The notes under the pieces were generated by a model. That model was not told the origin of the DNA. It was given only the letters and a program-made list of their open reading frames with translations, and did no database searches. From the NCBI GenBank assembly GCA_003599735.1, contig QZJI01000008.1, positions 1-56,488 on the forward strand: a stretch of DNA of 56,488 bases, read 5' to 3'. The position numbers and the translations under genes were made by a program. Position 1 is the stretch's first letter. Each line of letters starts with the position of its first letter. This document shows positions 8,284 through 15,347 of the stretch, one piece after another. Source of the stretch: Dehalococcoidia bacterium (GTDB lineage Bacteria > Chloroflexota > Dehalococcoidia > UBA2979).

Positions 8284-9237
8284 ATGGGTAACCGACTCGA
8301 AGGCCGCGTGGCGGTCCTCACCGGCTCCGGACGCGGCATCGGCCGCGGCGTGGCGCTGCAGATGGCTGAAGAAGGCGCGAAAGTCGTCGTCGCCGACTTC
8401 GGCGGTAACCTCGATGGTTCCGGCAACGACGCCGGCCCGGCCGACAGCGTCGTCAAGGAGATCCGCGCGATGGGCGGCACCGCCATCGCGCACTACGGCG
8501 ACGTCTCCAAATTCGCCGATGTGCAGGATCTGGTGAACACCACCCTGAAGGAATTCGGGCGGCTGGACATCATGTGCCATGTCGCGGGCATCCTCCGCGA
8601 CCGCATGGTCTTCAACATGGCGGAAGAAGAGTGGGACGCCGTCTTGGCGGTCCACCTCCGTGGCGCATACAACTGCGTCCGCAACGCCGTCGAGCCGATG
8701 ATCAAGCAGCGGTACGGCCGCATCCTCATCTTCTCGTCGGGGTCAGGCCTCGGCTCCACGGGCCAGGCGAACTACTCCGCGGCGAAGGAAGGCGACGTCG
8801 GTTTCGCGCGGGCGCTCGCGCGTGAACTCGGCCCGTTCGGGATCACGGTCAACGCGATCTACCCCGGCGGCAACACGCGCATGACGCAGTCCATCCCGGA
8901 CGCGGCGAACCAGATCCGCGCCGCCGCCGGCATCCTCCGCGTGGGCGGTGGGATGACGAACCCGACCGCCGCTCCCGAGGGCCCCACGCCTCGTGACCCG
9001 GAGAACAACGCTCCTCCCGTCACCTGGCTCTGCACCGAGGCGGGCGGCGCGGTCAACGGCCAGGTGATCGGTACCTCCGGCTGGCAGGCCTCGCGCTACA
9101 GTCAGCGGCACGTCATCCGCAGCATCCATCAGCCCCGGTTCTGGACCGTCGCTGAATTGGCGAAGGCCGTCCCGGAACAGTTGCTGGCGGGTATCCCGAA
9201 CCCAGCCCCGAAGCTCCAGCCGAAGGAAGGCGCATAG
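8284..9237 (+). CDS. short-chain dehydrogenase/reductase (3-hydroxyacyl-CoA dehydrogenase-like)
   Basis: A 317-residue SDR, clearly paralogous to the preceding gene. It has VAVLTGSGRGIGRGVALQMA, the acidic VVVADFGG, HVAGILRDRM, SSGSGLGSTGQANYSAAK with the Tyr-x3-Lys pair intact, and FGITVNAIYPGG. The roughly 310-residue length and C-terminal segment recall the dehydrogenase domain of multifunctional enzyme type 2, so 3-hydroxyacyl-CoA oxidation is a reasonable guess. It lies 21 bp after the first SDR with a GAGGAGA site, so the two form an operon, closed by the hairpin at 9266. Confidence 0.9.
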   Translation: MGNRLEGRVAVLTGSGRGIGRGVALQMAEEGAKVVVADFGGNLDGSGNDAGPADSVVKEIRAMGGTAIAHYGDVSKFADVQDLVNTTLKEFGRLDIMCHVAGILRDRMVFNMAEEEWDAVLAVHLRGAYNCVRNAVEPMIKQRYGRILIFSSGSGLGSTGQANYSAAKEGDVGFARALARELGPFGITVNAIYPGGNTRMTQSIPDAANQIRAAAGILRVGGGMTNPTAAPEGPTPRDPENNAPPVTWLCTEAGGAVNGQVIGTSGWQASRYSQRHVIRSIHQPRFWTVAELAKAVPEQLLAGIPNPAPKLQPKEGA

Positions 9238-9265
9238 CCTTCCGCTTTCGTCTCAAGCGAATAGA

Positions 9266-9296
9266 AAGACGGCCGCCCAAAAGGGGCGGCCGTCTT
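9266..9296 (+). terminator. hairpin terminator after the SDR operon
   Basis: A 13-bp perfect stem (aagacggccgccc / gggcggccgtctt) with loop AAAAG, 28 bases past the stop at 9237. It also sits at the end of the minus-strand relic, so it may be bidirectional. Confidence 0.75.
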
Positions 9297-9301
9297 CGTG
9301 G

Positions 9302-9664
9302 CTATAGCTGGTGTCTTGGAGTGAGTATGGCTGCGTCGAATCGCCTGTGGAGCATCGACGCCAGGGTGAGTACATCCATGGCATCTCGTTTAAACACGTG
9401 CCCAGGGATCTTCGGGGCATGTCGGTGATGTTTCGGAACGTCCACAAGAGTCCCTTTCATCAGATTCATTAGGCCGCGATGCTCGCTCTGCTCGGTCTCG
9501 GTTCGCAAGCTGTTGAACGCGACACATGGCAGGTTTGAAGTCTGGAACCCGAAGGCTTTCGTCGACGAGCGGCGATCCATCGGACGGAAAGCCGCTGAAA
9601 GCGCTCGGACGCCTACCGTGCGCTCGCTATCGTTGGAGGACGACCCCGGCATCGACGAGGGCAG
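9302..9664 (-). pseudogene. frameshifted remnant of a HEPN/Ymh (TIGR02391-like) protein
   Basis: The minus-strand frame ending at 9302 reads CVAFNSLRTETEQSEHRGLM, then NLMKG, and after a short stretch HAPKI followed by DAMDVLTLASMLHRRFDAAI. This matches the end of Ymh/TIGR02391 HEPN proteins as I remember the family. The expected catalytic Rx4-6H segment (FRN-x-T-x-H-APKI) is missing in this frame. A second minus-strand frame at about 9425-9445 supplies WTFRNIT exactly there. Two compensating single-base indels about 40 bp apart therefore interrupt it. The 5' end stops at an in-frame TAG (9665-9667) and overlaps the 3' end of the CaiB gene, so the N-terminal half has been lost. HEPN proteins are usually RNases in defence or toxin systems. 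Sequencing error is the alternative. Confidence 0.5.
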
Positions 9665-10910
9665 CTACCTCCGGCACGGGGAACCCCGCCTCCACCAGCA
9701 CCTCGGCTGAGTGCTCGCCCAGGGCGGGCGCGGCACGCTGCACGGCGGTGGGGGTCTTCGACATCAGCACGGCCGGGCCGACCACGCGCTGCGTGCCGGT
9801 GACGGCGTGCTCCGTATCCCACATCACCTGCTCGGCTACCACCTGGACATCGTCCGCCATCACCTCGGGCATCCGCACGGCCGACACCGGCACGCCCGCC
9901 GCGTCGAAGTCGCGCACCCACTCGTCCACGGAGCGTTCGAGGAACCGCGCGCGGAAGCGGCGCTTCCACTCGTGCGCGCGCGCCACGTTCTCCGGTGCCA
10001 TCGCGTCGTACTCCGGGCTGTCGCTATCCTCCTCCGGGAAGCCGAGGACACGGCGCATGCCGTCCCGGTTCTGCTTCGTCAGCGCGCCGAGGACGACCGC
10101 GCCGTTGCGAGCTCGGTAGCCGCCGTAGTACAGCCGGAACGCCGCGCGTGATGTCTGCCGGTCTTTCCGTACGCTCAGCATCGCGTCGTACGGCTGGCCG
10201 GCGGCGAGGGCGGCCTCCGCGGCTTCGAGCAGCGGGTCGCGCAGCACCGCGTCGCTCACCGGCTCACGCATCACCGCGCCTGCCTGGATGAACAACGCCG
10301 TGCGCAGGAGCGAGGTGCTGAGGTACTGCCCCTCCCCCGTCCGCTCCCGGTGGTAGAGCGCCATCCCGACGCCCATCGCCGCCGCGAACCCGGAGACGAT
10401 GTCCGCGATCGGGATCGAGATCAGGTCGGGCGCACCGTCCTCATCCACCTTCGCGTCCGTGACCATCAGGCCGGAGTACGCCTGCGCCACGATGTCCGAA
10501 CCGGCGCGGCGCGCCTCCACGCCGCTCTCACCGAACCCGGTGTTCTGCCAGTAGATGAGGTCCGGCCGGATCGCGCGTAACGCCTCGTATCCAAGGCCGA
10601 GCCGCTCCGCGACGCCCAGGCGGTAGTTGATCAGGACGACATCCGTCCGGGGGATCAGGCGGCAGATGAGATCCTGGCCGCGCGGGTCGTGCAGGTCCAC
10701 CACCAGCGAGCGCTTGCCGCGGTTCAGCGCTTGGAACCCTTTGCCCTCGTTGGGCACAACCGCCGCCGTGCGCCGTGTCTGCTCGCCCTCCAGTGGCTCC
10801 ACCTTCACTACATCCGCACCGAAGTCGGACAGGTTCACGCCGCACACAGGCGCGGCGACGATCTGGGAGAACTCCAGCACCCGCACCCCGGACAGCGCTC
10901 CGCCCGCCAT
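9627..10910 (-). CDS. CaiB/BaiF (family III) CoA-transferase
   Basis: A 427-residue single-domain family III CoA-transferase. It begins LSGVRVLEFSQIVAAPVCG, with FGADVVKVEPLEG, LNRGKRSLVVDL, VLINYRLG, the Asp-bearing IPIADIVSG, RERTGEGQYLSTSLL and the C-terminal PALGEHSAEVLVEAGF. The catalytic Asp is in place. The ATG at 10910 has GGAGG seven bases upstream and matches family starts; the longer frame to 10964 would add 18 residues. The substrate is unknown. It is transcribed alone, with its 3' end overlapping the HEPN-like relic. Confidence 0.9.
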   Translation of the reverse strand: MAGGALSGVRVLEFSQIVAAPVCGVNLSDFGADVVKVEPLEGEQTRRTAAVVPNEGKGFQALNRGKRSLVVDLHDPRGQDLICRLIPRTDVVLINYRLGVAERLGLGYEALRAIRPDLIYWQNTGFGESGVEARRAGSDIVAQAYSGLMVTDAKVDEDGAPDLISIPIADIVSGFAAAMGVGMALYHRERTGEGQYLSTSLLRTALFIQAGAVMREPVSDAVLRDPLLEAAEAALAAGQPYDAMLSVRKDRQTSRAAFRLYYGGYRARNGAVVLGALTKQNRDGMRRVLGFPEEDSDSPEYDAMAPENVARAHEWKRRFRARFLERSVDEWVRDFDAAGVPVSAVRMPEVMADDVQVVAEQVMWDTEHAVTGTQRVVGPAVLMSKTPTAVQRAAPALGEHSAEVLVEAGFPVPEVAALVDAGVVLQR

Positions 10911-11066
10911 ACCCGACACCTCCCTCACGCGATCCCCGCGCGCAGGCCGCGAGCCTACACGCACTGCCGTCCGCGCTCGTGCCTCTTCTCACGATCCAGC
11001 GCGAACGGTCGAGACATAAACATCCGTGAATTCGGTGGCGCTCCGTCCACGCCGCGGCTAACGAGA

Positions 11067-11088
11067 CGGGCCGCCTTTCGGCGGCCCG
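11067..11088. terminator. hairpin terminator in the CaiB / winged-helix gap
   Basis: A 9-bp perfect stem (cgggccgcc / ggcggcccg) with a TTTC loop. It sits 33 bases beyond the stop of the minus-strand gene at 11121-11567, so it probably ends that transcript before the CaiB promoter. Confidence 0.65.
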
Positions 11089-11120
11089 CAAACAATCAGC
11101 GCGATCGTGCGTGGCGGACG

Positions 11121-11567
11121 CTACTTCTTCTTGCGCGTCGCCCGCGTCCGCTGCAAGAGCACCCAGGAATTCTTTCCCTTGTTCTCCACCAGTCCCTCGC
11201 GGCGCATCGCGTACAGCGTCGTCTGCACGCTCCCGCGCGGGTTTGTCGAGCGCGGCGCGCGGCCAGAGCGTGCGAGCACCTCGAGGATGCGGCTGATGTG
11301 TAGCCCGGCGGTGTGCGAGCGGAGCGTCTCGATGATCGCCGTGCGCAACGCGCCCCGTGGCAGGCGGCCCTCACCACCCTCTGCCTGCGCCCGCCCGTTC
11401 TTCAGTGTGGGCTCGGGCCCCGTGGGCAGGCGGGACTCAAGGTGCGTCAGGGACTGAAGGACCTCGTCGATCTCCGCCACACGGGCGCGAAGGTCGGTGA
11501 TGCGCCGCTCGATCGCGGTACGCTCAGACGTGAGAGCGGAGCGGGCGGTGCGGATGCTGTCCGGCAT
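11121..11567 (-). CDS. small coiled-coil plus winged-helix protein, unknown function
   Basis: A 148-residue protein. Residues 1-45 (TSERTAIERRITDLRARVAE and onward) are a predicted coiled coil. A linker rich in Gly, Glu and Pro follows. The C-terminal 75 residues (GALRTAIIETLRSHTAGLHI, then SVQTTLYAMRREGLVENKGK) look like a winged helix in which the last strand pair ends with SWVLLQ. The tail is basic (ATRKKK). A DNA-binding role, with dimerisation by the coiled coil, is likely; the target is unknown. It is divergent from the MFS gene at 11778 and could regulate it. Confidence 0.65.
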   Translation of the reverse strand: MPDSIRTARSALTSERTAIERRITDLRARVAEIDEVLQSLTHLESRLPTGPEPTLKNGRAQAEGGEGRLPRGALRTAIIETLRSHTAGLHISRILEVLARSGRAPRSTNPRGSVQTTLYAMRREGLVENKGKNSWVLLQRTRATRKKK

Positions 11568-11777
11568 GGGTCTCGGCCTCGTACTTTTCTACTGTTGGGA
11601 TGGCGCAGGCGTCAGTCGCCCGCGTCCGTGCCTCGCGGAACGTAACAACGATATCGCATCTTGCTGCAATGTGCCTCTTACCGCGGGCACTGGATTCCCG
11701 ATATCTACCAGATGCGATGCCCCGTCAATTCTAACGGCGCATCCTCCCCCTACCATGCGCCCCTTTACCATGCACCG

Positions 11778-13004
11778 ATGTTGAGTGCGGGCACCCTCAC
11801 ATCTCGTGAACGCCGTCGCGCGGAATCGCTCCCCGTTGCCGCGCTTCTCGTCGCCCTGAGCGCGATGGCGCCCCTGACCGTCGACATGTTCCTGCCGTCG
11901 CTTCCTACAATGGCCGAGGAGTTCGCCGCCAGCGAATCCACGCTGCAACTCGCGGTGACGCTGTTCATCATTTCGTTTGCCGGATCGCAGCTCGTCTACG
12001 GGCCCGCCTCGGACCGGATTGGTCGGCGTCCGGCGCTGCTCGCTGGCTTGACCCTGTTCGTGGTTGGCTCGCTGCTCGCGCTCTCCGCCCGCTCCGTCGA
12101 AGTACTGCTCGCGGGGCGTGTGGTGCAGGGTTTGGGGGGCGGCGCGGGCCCGGCGGTGGCGCAGGCGATCGTCCTGGACATTTACGGCCGCCAGCGGGCC
12201 GCGCGTGTGTTGTCGTATATGGCGATCGCTTTGCCGCTCGCCCCCGCCGTCGCCCCGATCTTCGGCGGCTTTCTGCACGATGCCTTCGGGTGGCACTCGG
12301 TTTTCATCACGCTGACCGCGATCGGCGTCCTGCTTGCCCTCGCCTATGGCCTCGGCCTCCCGGAGACGCGTCCGAAGCGCGCGCCCGGGACGAGCGGCAT
12401 CGGTGGACTGATGCGCGACTACCGCACGATCCTCTCCAGCCGCACCTACCTCGCTTACGCCGCCGTCATGGGGCTGATGTTCGGCGGGCAACTGGTATTC
12501 ATTTCCTCCTCTTCCTTCGTGTTGCAGGAGGAGTTCGGACTGAGTGCGCAGTGGTTTGGCCTTTCGTTCGGCCTCGTCGCCCTCGGCATCATGTTGGGCG
12601 CGACCATCTCCAGCCGTCTCGTCGTCCGGCTGCCTTCGCACCGCATCGTCCTGCTCGGCACCGGGATCTCCGCCGGGGCCAGCGCGCTGATGCTCGCCTG
12701 GGTCGCGACTTCCGAGGCCGGCGGCGTCTGGTCGGTCCTCGTCCCCATGTTCGCGACGGCTATGGGCCTGGGACTCACCCGCCCGGCGGCGGTGGCGGGA
12801 GCGCTGGTCCCGTTCCCGCAGATCGCTGGCCTCGCGTCCGCGCTCCTCGGGTTCTCCCAGATGCTGATCGCCTCCACCTACAACATCGTCTATGGCGCGC
12901 TCGTCCCCGTCGGTGCGGACGCCCTCGCGACCGGCGTCGCCTGCAGCGTCGGTGCGGCCTTCCTCGCGGTGCTCGTCCTGCGCCCCCGCCCCGTCGAGGG
13001 CTGA
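11778..13004 (+). CDS. MFS multidrug efflux transporter, Bcr/CflA type
   Basis: A 408-residue, 12-helix major facilitator of the DHA1 Bcr/CflA branch, a proton-driven drug or sulfonamide/sugar efflux pump. TM1 carries APLTVDMFLPSLPTMAEEF, the signature start of Bcr. Motif A is YGPASDRIGRRPAL, and the motif C-like G-rich stretch is VVQGLGGGAGPAVAQAIVLD. The ATG at 11778 puts TM1 about 20 residues in; the open frame extends to 11661, but the upstream residues look non-coding. No clear ribosome site is visible, so the start is less certain than the family. Confidence 0.88.
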   Translation: MLSAGTLTSRERRRAESLPVAALLVALSAMAPLTVDMFLPSLPTMAEEFAASESTLQLAVTLFIISFAGSQLVYGPASDRIGRRPALLAGLTLFVVGSLLALSARSVEVLLAGRVVQGLGGGAGPAVAQAIVLDIYGRQRAARVLSYMAIALPLAPAVAPIFGGFLHDAFGWHSVFITLTAIGVLLALAYGLGLPETRPKRAPGTSGIGGLMRDYRTILSSRTYLAYAAVMGLMFGGQLVFISSSSFVLQEEFGLSAQWFGLSFGLVALGIMLGATISSRLVVRLPSHRIVLLGTGISAGASALMLAWVATSEAGGVWSVLVPMFATAMGLGLTRPAAVAGALVPFPQIAGLASALLGFSQMLIASTYNIVYGALVPVGADALATGVACSVGAAFLAVLVLRPRPVEG

Positions 13005-13073
13005 CTGCGCCATCTCCTGCTCGGATGTCACGCGGTGGATTTCATACACCACTTCTCCAATGAGGAGGCGTGA

Positions 13074-13664
13074 GTGCCGCTGCTGTTTCCTCAGACTCGC
13101 GTCCAGACAGACGTCCTCAAAGGTTGGCCCTGCGACGGCCCCATTACCTCGCCCTTCGGCGCGCGCGATATCGAGGCACATGCCGAAGGGCATGCGGGCG
13201 TCGATATCGGCGCAGGCGAAGGGACGCTGGTGTATGCACCCGCCGCCGGTCTCGTGCGCGACGTGTTCATCGACGCCTGGCGCGGGACGTCGTGGGATGC
13301 GTTCAAAGATCTGTTTGGCAACGCCGTGATCCTCGACCACGTCGAGGCGGGATACGTGACGCTGTACGGACATCTGCGGGACCTGCCGCTGGTGCGTGAG
13401 GGCCAGACCGTCGAGGCTGGGGCGGCCCTGGGCGTGGTGGGGAGTACGGGCGCCTCGACCGGGCCGCATCTTCACTGGGGCATGGCGCCGAGACTCGATG
13501 GGGGGCGGCCTTCGTACCTGCCACGCCATGCGGTTGTCGACCCGCTTGCCTTCTGCTCTGACGACCGGACTGGAGCCCCGACTGGCACTTCGGTGCTCGC
13601 CGCCCGCCTTGATGCCGTGGCGGCGGAGGTGGCGGCGATCGCTTCGGCGCTGCGGGTGCGGTAG
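13074..13664 (+). CDS. M23 (LytM) family metallopeptidase without signal peptide
   Basis: A 196-residue protein dominated by a peptidase_M23 domain. CDGPITSPFGARD opens the fold, HAGVDI supplies the HxxxD zinc ligands, VTLYGHLRDLPLVREGQTVE is typical, and TGPHLHWGM supplies HxH. All zinc ligands and the catalytic His are present, so peptidoglycan or related peptide cleavage is expected. However, the GTG start at 13074 (GGAGG upstream) leaves no hydrophobic leader; it may be exported by another route or act on an intracellular ligand. The C-terminal 35 residues are Ala-rich and helical. Confidence 0.85.
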   Translation: MPLLFPQTRVQTDVLKGWPCDGPITSPFGARDIEAHAEGHAGVDIGAGEGTLVYAPAAGLVRDVFIDAWRGTSWDAFKDLFGNAVILDHVEAGYVTLYGHLRDLPLVREGQTVEAGAALGVVGSTGASTGPHLHWGMAPRLDGGRPSYLPRHAVVDPLAFCSDDRTGAPTGTSVLAARLDAVAAEVAAIASALRVR

Positions 13665-13745
13665 TGGGCATCGCTCAGCCTGTGCTTGCCCTGCGGAGCC
13701 TCGTAGGCTCCAATGCGGTGAGCAGAACAGAGGCAGGGGGCCGCC

Positions 13746-15227
13746 GTGCCAGACGTGATTGTGGTAGGCGCCGGGAACGCGGCGATCTGTGCGGCGCTCG
13801 CCGCGCGCGAGGGCGGCGCGGATGTCCTCGTCCTGGAGAAGGCCGATGAGGCCGAGCGTGGCGGCAACACCTTTTTCACCGGCGGCGGATTCCGCTTCCC
13901 GTACAACGGGCTGGCTGAGATCCGCGGCCTGATCCCCGACCTGAGCGACGCCGAGGTCGAGCGGATCGAGGTCGGCTCCTACCCCGCCTCGGCGATGCGT
14001 GACGACCTCTACCGCGTGACCGAGGGCCATGCTGACCCCACGCTCGTCGACCACCTGATCGAGAACGCCTACCCGACGGCGCAGTGGATGCGCGAGTACG
14101 GCGGGATGCGCTGGGTGCTGATGTACAGCCGCCAGGCCTACGAGGTGGACGGCAAACTGCGCTTCTGGGGCGGGATGATCACCGAAGCGGTCGGCGGCGG
14201 CGCCGGCCTCTCGGACTCGCTCTTCACCTCCATGGAGCGGCGAGGTGTCGCCCTCCGCTACGGCGCGAAGGCGCAAGGCCTGATCACGGACGACCGTGGG
14301 CGGGTCACCGGCGTCCGAGTGAAGACTGTCGATGGCTTCGAGAACATCTCCGCGGGGGCGGTCGTCCTCGCCGCCGGCGGGTTCGAGGCGAATGTGGAGA
14401 TGCGCACGCGTTACCTCGGCGCCGGCTGGGAGATGGCGAAGGTGCGCGGGACGCGCCACAACACGGGCGACGCGATCAAGGCGGCGCTGGAGATCGGCGC
14501 GCAGTCGTACGGCCACTGGTCGTCCGCGCATGCCGTCGCGTGGGACCTCAACGCCCCGCCAACGGGCAACCGCCGCATCGGAGACCTCTACCAGAAGCAT
14601 TCGTATCCGCTGGGCCTCATCGTCAACGTCCACGGCGAGCGTTTTGTGGACGAGGGCGCCGACCTGCGCAACTACACGTACGCGAAGTACGGGCGCGAGA
14701 TCCTGAAGCAGCCTCATAGCGTCGCGTTTCAGATCTTCGACCAGCAGACGGTCGGCCGGCTGCGTGACGAGTACCGCATTAAGGAGGTCACGAAGTCCGA
14801 GGCGATGACGCTGCCCGAGCTCGCGGCGGACATGGGGATCGACGTCGGCGGCTTCGTCCGCACAATCGAGGCGTACAACAACGCATGCCGCGAGGGCACC
14901 TACGACCCGTCCCGCCTCGACGGCCTGGGGACGGTCGGCATCGACCCGCCGAAGTCGAACTGGGCGCTGCCGCTCGACCAGCCGCCGTACGTCGCCTTCG
15001 CCGTCACCTGCGGCATCACGTTCACCTTTGGCGGCCTCCGCATCGAGGCGAAGACCGCGCAGGTGCTGGACACCGAAGACCGCCCAATCCCCGGCCTGTA
15101 CGCCGCCGGTGAGCTGGTGGGCGGGCTCTTCTACCACAACTATCCCGGCGGGACCGGCCTGATGGCGGGCGCCGTCTTCGGCCGCACCGCCGGCGCCGCC
15201 GCCGCGAAGGCGGTCCGAGGTGGGTAG
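13746..15227 (+). CDS. FAD-dependent dehydrogenase, tricarballylate dehydrogenase (TcuA)-like
   Basis: A 493-residue flavoprotein of the fumarate reductase/succinate dehydrogenase fold. The FAD motif is VIVVGAGNAAICAALAAREG with VLVLEK 25 residues on; GGNTFFTGGGFRFPYNG follows, then the RGTRHNTGDAIKAALEIGAQ region, ITFTFGGLRI, and the C-terminal IPGLYAAGELVGGLFYHNYP and GGTGLMAGAVFGR that close the FAD site. The GGNT, NYPGGTGL and overall length fit the TcuA/CobZ branch, which oxidises tricarballylate to aconitate; related members have other substrates. No TcuB partner is adjacent. It starts with GTG at 13746. Confidence 0.85.
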   Translation: MPDVIVVGAGNAAICAALAAREGGADVLVLEKADEAERGGNTFFTGGGFRFPYNGLAEIRGLIPDLSDAEVERIEVGSYPASAMRDDLYRVTEGHADPTLVDHLIENAYPTAQWMREYGGMRWVLMYSRQAYEVDGKLRFWGGMITEAVGGGAGLSDSLFTSMERRGVALRYGAKAQGLITDDRGRVTGVRVKTVDGFENISAGAVVLAAGGFEANVEMRTRYLGAGWEMAKVRGTRHNTGDAIKAALEIGAQSYGHWSSAHAVAWDLNAPPTGNRRIGDLYQKHSYPLGLIVNVHGERFVDEGADLRNYTYAKYGREILKQPHSVAFQIFDQQTVGRLRDEYRIKEVTKSEAMTLPELAADMGIDVGGFVRTIEAYNNACREGTYDPSRLDGLGTVGIDPPKSNWALPLDQPPYVAFAVTCGITFTFGGLRIEAKTAQVLDTEDRPIPGLYAAGELVGGLFYHNYPGGTGLMAGAVFGRTAGAAAAKAVRGG

Positions 15228-15230
15228 CGC

Positions 15231-15347
15231 GGCCGTCGCCTGATAGCCGCCGGATGCGCTTGATCCGGACGCGGGACAGTGAGGCCTCAGTGATGGCGAT
15301 GGGCGGCGGCAACGGAGGTGGAGGCGGCCGTCGCCTGACGGCCGCCC
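15231..15347 (+). repeat. 21-nt imperfect direct repeat with hairpin at the ABC gene start
   Basis: The string ggccgtcgcctgaYRgccgcc (Y = C or T, R = A or G) occurs at 15231 and again at 15326, two mismatches apart in 21 bases. The second copy with its flanks forms a perfect 10-bp stem (ggcggccgtc / gacggccgcc, loop GCCT, 15324-15347) like this genome's terminators. It lies just inside the ABC transporter reading frame, 30 bases past the chosen start. Confidence 0.4.

Noticed and set aside
11653-11718. Inverted repeat atcgcatct...agatgcgat upstream of the MFS gene, as a possible operator.
   Set aside because: Arms of nine bases over 45 bp apart with no symmetry between them; likely chance.
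11589-15137. A 1182-codon open frame on the minus strand spanning MFS, M23 and TcuA-like genes.
   Set aside because: It is a GC-bias shadow: low-complexity Arg/Asp/Glu/His composition, no motifs, and three well-supported genes lie on the other strand.
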